DNA from: Streptomyces griseocarneus
Lineage (GTDB): Bacteria; Actinomycetota; Actinomycetes; Streptomycetales; Streptomycetaceae
NCBI GenBank assembly: GCA_003674045.1
Contig: PENC01000007.1
Span: forward strand, 124,001 to 188,000
Direction of reading: 5' to 3'
Length of the DNA: 64,000 nt
The position numbers and the translations under genes are program-made. This document shows, in pieces, positions 53,944 to 61,686 of this stretch; positions within the stretch are counted from its first letter, which is position 1, and every line of letters starts with the position of its first letter. The notes under the pieces were generated by a model. The model made no database searches and was not told the DNA's origin. It worked only from the letters and a program-made list of their open reading frames with translations.

Positions 53944-55236
53944 GTGAGCACCGACCCGTTATGGCGAACTCCTCAGGCCACCACCCTGATCGCACGTCGC
54001 GACGCCGGGGCCCTCGTCCGGATGGGCCGCACCCATCGCGGGTGGCGCCAAGCGGACCTCGGGCGAATGATGGGCTGTTCTGCCTCGACCGTCTCCCGCC
54101 TGGAGCGCAACAGCACTGCTGACTTCGGCCTGCTGCGACGCGCCGCCGAGGCGGTGGGGTTACCGACAGATGTTCTGGCCGTGGCCTTAGGCCTTGGGAC
54201 AGGAGTGGCCACTACAGTGGCGCCGTATGGTCCACGTCGTGCCGAGGAGGACCTGTTGCGCCGCCGCACTCTGCTGACAGCCGCCGGAGTGGCGGGTCCT
54301 CTCCAGCTTCTGGCAGGCATCGACGATGCGCTGGCCGCCGTGCCCGGCCCGCGGGGACAAGCTGCTTCTGTCACCCCTCGCCTGGCCCATGCTCATACGT
54401 TGTTCGACACCGGCCGCCACACCCGGCTTCTCGAAGCGCTTCCAGGACTCCTGGCCGACGCCCATGCCGCCACCGGCACGCGGGCGGACACCGCTTACGC
54501 GACACTCTCCGCGTGTTACGCCCTGGCCTCCCGCGTATTGACCAAGATCGGACAATACGAGCGCTCCCGCATCACCGCTGATCGTGCGATCACCTACGCC
54601 GACCTGTCCGCCAACCCGATGGCCACCGCGGCCGCGTCTCGCGAGCTGAGCATCGTGCTGCGCCACCAAGGACAGTCCCGGGCTGCTCAGCGCCTGGTCG
54701 ACAGCGCTCTGTCAGCCGTCGAGCGAACCGGTCTGGTCACCCAGGAACAGGCGATGACTTATGCGCAGATGCTGTGCACCACCTCGTACACCGCCGCGCG
54801 AGCCGGTGACCGCGACCAGGCGCTTGCCTTGATCCGTGAAGCGTCGCGGGCGGCCGAGCGTCTGCCGGACCGGCCGCCGACCGGATCCCCCTTCTCGATC
54901 AGCCCGGCCGCCGTCACCCTCTACGAGGTCGGTGTCCACTGGGCCCTCGGTGATGCCGGGGCTGCTCTCCAGGCCGGCCGGACCCTGCACCCCGGTCAGT
55001 TCCCGACGGCTGAGCGGCGCGCCCGCATGCACACCGACCTCGCCCGCGCCTGGTGGCAGTGGGGTAAACCTCAGCAAACCGCGGACGCTCTTCTGGAAGC
55101 GCTGCGCGTGTCTCCTGCCGAGGTTCGGGACCGGCCCGCAATCCGTCGTGTCGCGGCCGAGCTGCTCGACCGGCACCCGCATACGACAGGAGTGCGCGAC
55201 TTGGCGTCCTGCATCGGATTCCGCCCCAGCCGCTGA
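53944..55236 (+). CDS. HTH regulator with a C-terminal TPR-like region
   Basis: A 430-residue protein. Residues about 20-75 are an XRE-type helix-turn-helix (ALVRMGRTHRGWRQADLGRM followed by STVSRLERNS). The remaining ~330 residues are Ala/Leu/Arg-rich helical pairs as in tetratricopeptide repeats, the plan of many Streptomyces regulators that may respond to peptides or small molecules. The GTG at 53944 follows a very strong AGGAGGTGG. It is on the opposite strand to the Cys-rich gene with a ~190-bp gap. Confidence 0.8.
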   Translation: MSTDPLWRTPQATTLIARRDAGALVRMGRTHRGWRQADLGRMMGCSASTVSRLERNSTADFGLLRRAAEAVGLPTDVLAVALGLGTGVATTVAPYGPRRAEEDLLRRRTLLTAAGVAGPLQLLAGIDDALAAVPGPRGQAASVTPRLAHAHTLFDTGRHTRLLEALPGLLADAHAATGTRADTAYATLSACYALASRVLTKIGQYERSRITADRAITYADLSANPMATAAASRELSIVLRHQGQSRAAQRLVDSALSAVERTGLVTQEQAMTYAQMLCTTSYTAARAGDRDQALALIREASRAAERLPDRPPTGSPFSISPAAVTLYEVGVHWALGDAGAALQAGRTLHPGQFPTAERRARMHTDLARAWWQWGKPQQTADALLEALRVSPAEVRDRPAIRRVAAELLDRHPHTTGVRDLASCIGFRPSR

Positions 55237-55326
55237 AGTGACATATGCCATGGGCTGCTGTGGAGCTGTCCGAGGCGTGAAGTCCCGCCGAAGGCAGCCG
55301 CTGACCGGCCGGGCAGAATCACGGTC

Positions 55327-55911
55327 GTGAGTCTGCAACTGGATACTTCGAGCCACCCGACGCGATGGCCCGGTCATGCCGCCGCCGCATGGGGGCTGGT
55401 CTTCGCGGTCCCGAGCTTCTACTGGGCGATGGGCGGAATGGCCGGGGCCGCTTCCACGATCGCACCGTCGTTGGTCGAGCTGGCCCGGGACCGGAATCCG
55501 GGCTTCGTCGCGGTGCTGTGGGTGACCGGCGTCCTCAAGGTCATCGGTGGCCTGCTGGGTCTGGCCCTCGTCCACCGCCGCGTGTGGGGACGCGGCATGA
55601 ATCGCTTCCTGCAACTGATGGCGTGGGGCGCGGGGGTGCTGCTGATCTGGCACGGCGCGCTGTTCGTCGTCCAGGGGCTGCTGGTACAGACGCATGTGAT
55701 GTCCATCGACCCGGAACTGCTCACGGTCAGCCGCTGGTACACGTACCTGTGGGGCCCGTGGTTCGTCGTCGGCGGGCTCGCTTTTCTCCTGGCCGCGCGC
55801 AGCCACCTGGCGAACGTGACGGACCGCCGTGACGCCCGAAACACCGGCCTTGTGGGCGGGGCGGGTGCGCTGGTGCTTTCCGCGGCGGCCCTGGTGGCGG
55901 GCATCGGCTGA
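55327..55911 (+). CDS. DUF3995 four-helix membrane protein
   Basis: A 194-residue protein with four or five hydrophobic helices: AAAAWGLVFAVPSFYWAMGG, FVAVLWVTGVLKVIGGLLGL, WGAGVLLIWHGALFVVQGLL, and YLWGPWFVVGGLAFLLAAR. The FAVPSFYWA/GG pattern is the DUF3995 signature as I know it. Function is unknown. GTG 55327. It precedes a second small membrane protein on the same strand. Confidence 0.75.
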   Translation: MSLQLDTSSHPTRWPGHAAAAWGLVFAVPSFYWAMGGMAGAASTIAPSLVELARDRNPGFVAVLWVTGVLKVIGGLLGLALVHRRVWGRGMNRFLQLMAWGAGVLLIWHGALFVVQGLLVQTHVMSIDPELLTVSRWYTYLWGPWFVVGGLAFLLAARSHLANVTDRRDARNTGLVGGAGALVLSAAALVAGIG

Positions 55912-55981
55912 TCTGTGGGGGCCGGTCACGGTCTTGCTCGGACAGGCCAGTGGTCGGCCTCCGCCATCGCACCATGGGGCG

Positions 55982-56374
55982 ATGGAGAAGAGATTCGCGC
56001 GGTGCGTGAAGGCCGCCGTGGTCGGTGCGTTATCCGGTCACGCCATGCGCTGGGTCCTGGTGACGGTGCACAACTGGGCAGCACCCGATGTCCCCGCCGA
56101 CAACTTCGGTCAAGGCATCGGACAGGCGATCTTCCAGACCGCGGTGACCGGTCTCGTCGGGATGGCTCCCATGCCGGTGCTGCTGTGGGCCGGTATGCGG
56201 CTGACGCGGGAACGGGGCAACATTCTGCTGATGTTGTTCGGTGCCGTGATCTGGGGCTTCATCGGCGGCCGTGCGGCCGGGCTCAGGATGAGCCCGGCGG
56301 AGACCGAGGGGTGGCTGGCTTTCTTCGCCGTCGCCTGCGGGCTGCTCGGGATGACTCGTTTGCCCGAGCGCTGA
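55982..56374 (+). CDS. Small membrane protein of unknown family
   Basis: A 130-residue protein with a basic start (MEKRFARCVKAAVVGALSGH) and about four hydrophobic stretches, including MAPMPVLLWAGMRL and ILLMLFGAVIWGFIGGRAAG. I cannot name a family. ATG 55982 is preceded by a weak GGGGCG. It follows the DUF3995 gene by 70 bp and probably shares its transcript. Convergent with the DUF397 genes. Confidence 0.65.
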   Translation: MEKRFARCVKAAVVGALSGHAMRWVLVTVHNWAAPDVPADNFGQGIGQAIFQTAVTGLVGMAPMPVLLWAGMRLTRERGNILLMLFGAVIWGFIGGRAAGLRMSPAETEGWLAFFAVACGLLGMTRLPER

Positions 56375-56386
56375 CGCGGCCGGGTG

Positions 56387-56575
56387 CTACGTCTCGGCTC
56401 CGCCGAGGTGGCCTGCTTTTACGGTGCGTATCAGGTTGTGCAGCGCGGATCGGCTGGTGGTGAGTATGAGGTCCGGGACGTCGCTTTCGTAGAGCTGTAT
56501 GGAACTTGGGCCGCCTGCGGCGACATGGAGGCAGGACGACGACTCTTGGCAGTACGAAGACTTTTGCCAGCCCAA
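56387..56575 (-). CDS. DUF397 protein (second copy)
   Basis: A 62-residue protein reading GWQKSSYCQESSSCLHVAAG, then IQLYESDVPDLILTTSRSAL, the DUF397 pattern (W-x-KSSYS-x-x-x-x-x-C-V-E-V ... R-D-S). DUF397 proteins are partners of XRE/DUF5753 regulators in Streptomyces (BldB/WhiJ-type sets) and act as antidotes. It lies 12 bp downstream of a similar gene, a tandem duplicate. ATG 56575. Confidence 0.85.
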   Translation of the reverse strand: MGWQKSSYCQESSSCLHVAAGGPSSIQLYESDVPDLILTTSRSALHNLIRTVKAGHLGGAET

Positions 56576-56586
56576 CGTGCTTCCTT

Positions 56587-56787
56587 TCAGGATGCTCCGG
56601 ACTTGTCAAGGCGTCCCGCTTTTATGGTGCGTATCAGCTTGTGCAGTGAGGATCGGCTGGTGGCGAGGGCGATCTCGAGGGCGTCGCTTTCCCGAAGCCG
56701 TATGGCGCCGGTGGTGTCCGTGGCGACGTAGAGGCAGTTGGCGGCATTGCCGCTGTAGGAGGACTTCTGCCAGCGGTGGGTGGACAC
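56587..56787 (-). CDS. DUF397 protein (first copy)
   Basis: A 66-residue DUF397 protein: RWQKSSYSGNAANCLYVATD, then IRLRESDALEIALATSRSSL. It shares much of its C-terminal half with the copy at 56387 (ATSRSSLHKLIRTIKAG against TTSRSALHNLIRTVKAG). It starts 13 bases after the stop of the XRE regulator, so the three genes are one operon. ATG 56787 has GGAACC upstream. Confidence 0.87.
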   Translation of the reverse strand: MSTHRWQKSSYSGNAANCLYVATDTTGAIRLRESDALEIALATSRSSLHKLIRTIKAGRLDKSGAS

Positions 56788-56800
56788 GGTGGTTCCTTCG

Positions 56801-57718
56801 TCAGATGTCGAGTGCGATGCGGCGGATCATGTCGCGTGACGCTTGCTTCTCCAGGGTGAGGGTTTCCATGCGGTCCAGCGTGGTGCGGTATCTGGCCAGT
56901 TGTGGCTGGGTGTCCAGGAACTCTGAGCCGTGATCGGTGTCGAGCTCGACCGTGTCCAAATGCTCCACTTCTCCGGTGAGGTGGACCACCGGCTGCCCGG
57001 AACTGGGGAAGGTGCCTGATCCGAAGGGAATCACCAACACCTTGATGTGGTCATGCTCGCTCATCGTGAGCAAGTGCTCCAGCTGTGCGCGGGCCACGGC
57101 TCGGCCACCGAAATCCATACGCAGAGCTGCCTCATGGATGATCGCGGTCAAAGGTTTCGGACGTTCGCCGTGGATCACAGCCTGCCGCTTGAGGCGGTAC
57201 GAGACGCGGTGCTCCACCTCGTGTGGTGCGAGCGGCGGCTCGACGCTGTTGATAATTGCTCGGGCGTGATCCAGCGTCTGCAGCAGCCCCGGAAGGTGGA
57301 TGACGCAGGCGATTCGCATGGATCGTGCGTGATGCTCCAGCTCCGCCATGTCGAGCATGCCCGCCGGGAGGATCTCCCGGTACTCGTCCCACCAGCCGCG
57401 CGTCCGGCCGCCGGTCATGCCCGCGAGCGCGTCGACAAGTGGCTGGTCCGTGCAGCCGTACGCGCGGGCCATGGACCGCACCCGGTCCGCGCTGACCGCG
57501 TAACTCCCGGACTCGATGCTGCTGACGCGTGACTGCGACGAACCGAGGAGGGCGCCGGCTTCGGTGGCGTTGAGATCTGCCTGCTCACGCAGCCGCCTCA
57601 GTTCCGTGCCGAGGCGTCTCTGCCGGATGGTCGGTGGAAGCTTGGTCCGGGCCAACGTGCGTCCTCTCTCCCCAGGGATACGGGCGTTGTCACCCGCACG
57701 AGGGTTGTTGTGATGCAT
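56801..57718 (-). CDS. XRE-type regulator with a DUF5753 domain
   Basis: A 305-residue protein: helix-turn-helix at about residues 38-90 (LRRLREQADLNATEAGALLG followed by SQSRVSSIESG), then a DUF5753 domain (RTRGWWDEYREILPAGMLDM, HLPGLLQT, MDFGGRAVARAQLEHLL, VLVIPFGSG). Such regulators pair with small DUF397 proteins and affect development and antibiotic production. ATG 57718 is used; TTG 57655 has AGAGAGGAC upstream and would drop 21 residues. Two DUF397 genes follow. Confidence 0.9.
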   Translation of the reverse strand: MHHNNPRAGDNARIPGERGRTLARTKLPPTIRQRRLGTELRRLREQADLNATEAGALLGSSQSRVSSIESGSYAVSADRVRSMARAYGCTDQPLVDALAGMTGGRTRGWWDEYREILPAGMLDMAELEHHARSMRIACVIHLPGLLQTLDHARAIINSVEPPLAPHEVEHRVSYRLKRQAVIHGERPKPLTAIIHEAALRMDFGGRAVARAQLEHLLTMSEHDHIKVLVIPFGSGTFPSSGQPVVHLTGEVEHLDTVELDTDHGSEFLDTQPQLARYRTTLDRMETLTLEKQASRDMIRRIALDI

Positions 57719-57845
57719 CCCATCGATTTGGCTGGATGGATCCTAGCGGGAGGCTACGGTGTAACTCATAGGCACGACCGGGTAGTTACCCCCGTCGGCC
57801 GTACACCTTCGCCTGCCCGTCTCCTCTCAGCGACAGGAGAATTCC

Positions 57846-58217
57846 ATGGCTACGGAATCCCCGCAGCGCTCCGACCCCGACCCACTCGAAAGTGACTTCG
57901 GCTTCGACCTGGAAGCAGAGATCCGCGCCATCGTCCTCGAATCCGCCCCGCGCATGTTCGCCGTCGTCCAGGACATCGACCTCGGTGACGGCATCCCGGA
58001 CGCCGAGGTGGCCGCGTGGGGCCTCGTGCACGAGTGCGGGCGGGTGGACATCGTCGGCGTCGACCGCGGATATCACCTGACGCTGAAGAGCCCCGAGCGT
58101 GCCCTCTGGTGGTACGGGGAGAAGAGGGGTGAGCGGGCACGCCTCGTGTGGCTGGCGCGGCCCGCCGGTGCCGAGTTCGCCATGGTGGCGGCGCTCGACG
58201 ATGGGAGGCCGGAATGA
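57846..58217 (+). CDS. Hypothetical protein next to a DUF6247-like gene
   Basis: A 123-residue acidic protein with a disordered N-terminus (about 25 residues), then a GFDLEAEIRAIVLESAPRMF and a WGLVHECGRVDIVGVDRGYH block that reads as a small alpha/beta domain. I do not know its family. It is divergent from the XRE regulator across a 127-bp promoter region and its stop overlaps the start of the next gene, so those two are coupled. Confidence 0.65.
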   Translation: MATESPQRSDPDPLESDFGFDLEAEIRAIVLESAPRMFAVVQDIDLGDGIPDAEVAAWGLVHECGRVDIVGVDRGYHLTLKSPERALWWYGEKRGERARLVWLARPAGAEFAMVAALDDGRPE

Positions 58218-58570
58218 GGGCGGCTCGCGATGCCGGAGCCCTGATCCCCAGACCCGAGAAAACGTTCCCCGCGCTGCGGACCGCCCTCGCGCAGGTCGCG
58301 CCCGCGCGGCCGGCCGAGATGGTGGCGGAGCGCGACGCCGTTTTCACCGTGGCCACGCAGGCCGACAGTTTCGGGCCGATCGCGATGTTCCAGCTCAAGT
58401 GGGCCGTCGTGATCGAGATCGAGCGTTGCCCCGACATCGCGCGGCGGCTCCACGCGGCCGAGCGCGCGGCTCAGACCCTGGACCGGGAAGACCCGGCATG
58501 GCGGGCGGCCATGGACGAGATCCGGGAGATCCTGGACGCCGCCCACGCAGAGGTCCAGCCCATCCCCTAG
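58214..58570 (+). CDS. DUF6247-like small protein
   Basis: A 118-residue helical protein: LIPRPEKTFPALRTALAQVA, a FQLKWAVVIEIERCPDIARR helix pair, and a C-terminal MDEIREILDAAHAEV. This resembles DUF6247, a small Streptomyces family usually encoded beside a short toxin-like or regulatory partner. ATG 58214 overlaps the upstream stop (ATGA). The arrangement is reminiscent of an antitoxin/toxin pair but no nuclease residues are visible in either product. Confidence 0.65.
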   Translation: MRAARDAGALIPRPEKTFPALRTALAQVAPARPAEMVAERDAVFTVATQADSFGPIAMFQLKWAVVIEIERCPDIARRLHAAERAAQTLDREDPAWRAAMDEIREILDAAHAEVQPIP

Positions 58571-58669
58571 GGACAGGCTCATCCCCTCGACCGAGCCGGG
58601 CCACACGTCGCGCGTTCGAGAATGGACACGTCATCTGAACGTGCCTCAGCAGAGGGAGCACCCACCGTC

Positions 58670-59368
58670 ATGGCCCGTCGTCTCGTCCCCGCCATCGCTC
58701 TCGCCGCCGCGGCCGCCGCCGTGCTGACGGTCGGCTGCTCGGTGGTGGACGGGCCCGCCAAGAAGGACGAGCGGTCGTACACCGTCGAGGGCACGGTCTC
58801 CGTCGTCGACGCCGACACCAGTGGCGGCAACATCACGATCGTCCCGGTCGACGGGGGCTCCGGGCCCGTGCGGGTGACGGAGAAGTACGAGTACAGCGGG
58901 CAGAAGCCCGAACCCGAGCACAGTCTCAAGGACGGGCGGTTCCGGCTGAAGCGGGACGACTGCGGCGGGAACGCGCGCAAGTGCACGGTCAGCTACGAGC
59001 TGACCGTGCCGCGTACGACCGCCGTCGACCTGCGCACCAGCGGGGGCGACATCACCGTCCGCGGCACCTCCGGCGAGATCGCCGCGCACACCAGCGGCGG
59101 CAGCATAGACGTCGAGGACTCGACGGCGAAGAAGGTGACCGTCCGCACCAGCGGCGGTGACGTCAAGGCGTCCTTCGGCGCCGCCCCCGACCAGGTGGAC
59201 GGGCAGACGAGCGGCGGCGACGTGAAGATCACGGTGCCCAGGGAGAGCTACGCGGTGGACGCCTCCACCAAGGGCGGCAACCGCGAGGTCACGGTCCCGA
59301 CGGACGACCGCGCTCCGCGCCACATCACGGCCCGCACGAAGGGCGGGGACGTCCGCGTGACCTCGTAG
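58670..59368 (+). CDS. DUF4097 beta-strand-repeat lipoprotein
   Basis: A 232-residue lipoprotein: signal peptide MARRLVPAIALAAAAAAVLT then lipobox LTVGC (Cys lipidated). The rest is a right-handed beta-solenoid with repeated SGGDI/SGGDV turns (TSGGDITVRGTSGEI, TSGGDVKASFG, TSGGDVKITV, TKGGDVRVTS), the DUF4097 pattern. Likely faces outwards, anchored to the membrane. ATG 58670 fits the signal peptide; a longer frame from 58622 would hide it. A strong terminator follows. Confidence 0.88.
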   Translation: MARRLVPAIALAAAAAAVLTVGCSVVDGPAKKDERSYTVEGTVSVVDADTSGGNITIVPVDGGSGPVRVTEKYEYSGQKPEPEHSLKDGRFRLKRDDCGGNARKCTVSYELTVPRTTAVDLRTSGGDITVRGTSGEIAAHTSGGSIDVEDSTAKKVTVRTSGGDVKASFGAAPDQVDGQTSGGDVKITVPRESYAVDASTKGGNREVTVPTDDRAPRHITARTKGGDVRVTS

Positions 59369-59402
59369 CCGTACTCCGAACACCGCCGCAGCACGCGGCG
59401 TG

Positions 59403-59437
59403 AAAACCGCCCCCGGAATCCCCGGGGGCGGTTTTTT
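59403..59437 (+). terminator. Strong intrinsic terminator after the DUF4097 gene
   Basis: AAAACCGCCCCCGG pairs with CCGGGGGCGGTTTT around a short AATCC loop, and TTTTTT follows at 59432-59437. The A tract on the other side makes it work on both strands. It lies 35 bases after the stop codon. The remaining ~310 bp to the aldolase gene contain GC-rich sequence and a GGCTATTTTTCCCG stretch near its end. Confidence 0.93.
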
Positions 59438-59746
59438 CTGTCCATATATGTACCGGTCTCATCCCGTTGCACATACGTGAAACACCGCATCGTGCAGCGA
59501 AAAAGCGCCAGTTCCGGCTGAAAAGCGGGGCGCGGGCGGGACAAGATGCCGGGGCAGGAGCGGGCGGGCCGGACGGGTCCGGTCGCGTTCCGGCCGGTGC
59601 GTGCCGGTCCCCGGGTCCCCGGCCGGGGGCCACCGCCGCCACCGCCGTCATCCACCCACGTGCCCCCCGATGCGTTCGGACGCCCACGCGTCCCAGACGT
59701 GTCCCGTGGCGGGCTATTTTTCCCGACTTTTCAGGAGAGCCGACCC

Positions 59747-60556
59747 GTGTCAACGGACACTCTGGACACTCTGACGAACCACCTCGCCGACACCCACACC
59801 GGCCTGCCGATCCCCGCCGACCCCGTCTTCGCGTCGGCGGCCGAGGAGCGCAGGCACCGTAAGCAGCGGCTCGCGGCGGCCATGCGGCTGTTCGGGAAGG
59901 CCGGCTTCGCGGAGGGGATCTCCGGGCACATCTCCGTGCGCGACCCGGAGGACGCGGACACCTTCTGGGTCAACCCCTTCGGCCTCTCCTTCAACCAGGT
60001 CAAGGTGCGCGACCTGATCCGGGTCGACGCCGGGGGCCGGGTCGTCGACGGTGCGGGCAAGGTCAACCCCAGCGCCTTCACCATCCACTCCAAGATCCAC
60101 GAGCGCCCCGGCGCCGACGCCATCGCCCACGGCCACACCGTGCACGCCCGCGCCCTCGGCGCCCTGAACCGGCTGCTGGAGCCCTACGACCAGGAGTCGG
60201 CCGCGTTCTACCAGGACCAGGTCCTCTACGGCGACTACACCGGTCCGGCCATCTCCGTCGAGCACGGCCAGGACATCGCGAACCGGCTGGGCGAGAAGCG
60301 CGCGATGCTGCTCCGCCACCACGGCCTGATCACGGTCGGCGGCTCCCTGGAGGAGGCCGTGCACTGGTTCTTCACCTACGAGGGCTGCGCCCAGGTGCAG
60401 CTGCTCGCGCTCTCCGCGGGCGAGCCCGTGCCGATGACCCACGAGCAGGCGCTCCTCGCCCGCGACGGCTTCGGCGACGAGCAGCTCGGCCGCTACAGCT
60501 TCAACGTCATGTGGGACGAGATCACCGCCGAGCAGCCCGACCTCCTCGACGAGTAG
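59747..60556 (+). CDS. Class II aldolase/adducin-family protein
   Basis: A 269-residue zinc enzyme of the fuculose/ribulose-phosphate aldolase fold: GISGHISVRDPED near residue 70, zinc-binding GHTVHARALG near residue 126 (HxH), and LLRHHGLITVGGSLEEA near residue 187. In this family the zinc enolate mechanism cleaves or epimerises a sugar phosphate or modifies a hydroxy acid; the substrate is unknown. GTG 59747 follows AGGAGAG; the longer open frame upstream is not protein-like. First gene of a three-gene operon. Confidence 0.85.
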   Translation: MSTDTLDTLTNHLADTHTGLPIPADPVFASAAEERRHRKQRLAAAMRLFGKAGFAEGISGHISVRDPEDADTFWVNPFGLSFNQVKVRDLIRVDAGGRVVDGAGKVNPSAFTIHSKIHERPGADAIAHGHTVHARALGALNRLLEPYDQESAAFYQDQVLYGDYTGPAISVEHGQDIANRLGEKRAMLLRHHGLITVGGSLEEAVHWFFTYEGCAQVQLLALSAGEPVPMTHEQALLARDGFGDEQLGRYSFNVMWDEITAEQPDLLDE

Positions 60557-60610
60557 TCCGTCCGGCTCACCACAGTCGGTCGAACACGTCAATCACCAAG
60601 GGGAGTTCCG

Positions 60611-61642
60611 ATGAGTGCACCATCCGCCTCACCGCTCGCGGAAGCGCGCAAAGTACTGATCATCGTCGCCGTCGTGCAGTTCGTCATCGCAGGCTGGTTC
60701 TCGTGGACGTCGTCCCACGTCAAACCGCGTGACCTGCCCGTGCTCGTCGTCGCCGCGGGCCAGCAGGGCACCGGCGTCGCGGACGCGCTGCGGGAGGCCG
60801 CGCCGGGCGCGTACAAGATCAAGACGGCCGACGACGCCGAGGCCGCCGACAAGAAGCTGAAGGACCGCGAGGCGTACGGCGCCTTCGTGTCCACCGCCAA
60901 GGGCCTGGAGCTGCACATCGCCTCCGCCGCCTCGCCCGCCGTGGCGCAGGCCCTGGTCCAGCAGGCGCAGGAGCTCCAGGGCGGCAAGCCGGTCGCCGTC
61001 AGCGACGTCGTGCCGGCCGACTCCGACGACCCGCACGGCTCGGGCATCGGCATGGGCTTCCTGCCGCTGCTGATCACCGCCGTCATCGCGGGCCTGCTGT
61101 TCGTGCTCAAGGTGCGCAGCCCCCGTGCCAAGCTCGTCGGCCTGGTCGGCTTCGCCGTGCTCTCCGGCCTGCTCAGCTCGCTGATGCTGACGCAGTTCAC
61201 GTCCGTCCTGCCGGGCAACTACTTCGTCACCGCGGGCGTCATCGCGCTGCTGGAGCTGGCCATGGTCGGCATCATCACCGGCCTGGGCTCGCTGATCGGC
61301 CCGCCCGGCATCGCGCTCGCCGCGGTGCTGACCTTCGTCGTCGGCAACCCGCTCTCCGGCATGGCCTCGGCCCCCGAGATGCTGCCCCAACCGCTGGGCG
61401 CGATCGGCCAGTTCCTGCCCGCCGGTGCCGCCGCCACCCTCTTCCGCTCGGCCGGTTCCTTCCACGGCGCGGGCGCGGGCGGTCCCGTCCTGGTCCTCGT
61501 CGTCTGGTCGCTGATCGGCCTGGGCCTGCTGTTCCTCAGCGCGAAGCGCGCCGGTGCGAAGACCGATGCCGGTACCGCCGCGCCCTCCGGGACCGCCGCG
61601 GAGGCCGCCTCCGCCGAGCCCGTCGCGGCGTCCGCGGGCTGA
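60611..61642 (+). CDS. Membrane protein, ABC-2/YhgE-like permease
   Basis: A 343-residue protein with one N-terminal membrane helix (KVLIIVAVVQFVIAGWF), a ~120-residue outer domain, then five more helices at about 155-315 and an Ala/Thr-rich disordered tail. This resembles the half-size YhgE/DUF3533/ABC-2 type permeases, for which no substrate is agreed. ATG 60611 follows AAGGGGAG. It lies 54 bp after the aldolase stop and 44 bp before the next gene. Confidence 0.75.
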   Translation: MSAPSASPLAEARKVLIIVAVVQFVIAGWFSWTSSHVKPRDLPVLVVAAGQQGTGVADALREAAPGAYKIKTADDAEAADKKLKDREAYGAFVSTAKGLELHIASAASPAVAQALVQQAQELQGGKPVAVSDVVPADSDDPHGSGIGMGFLPLLITAVIAGLLFVLKVRSPRAKLVGLVGFAVLSGLLSSLMLTQFTSVLPGNYFVTAGVIALLELAMVGIITGLGSLIGPPGIALAAVLTFVVGNPLSGMASAPEMLPQPLGAIGQFLPAGAAATLFRSAGSFHGAGAGGPVLVLVVWSLIGLGLLFLSAKRAGAKTDAGTAAPSGTAAEAASAEPVAASAG

Positions 61643-61686
61643 CGCCCGCCTCCTCTCCTCTTTCGAATCCTCTCCGAAGGATGACC

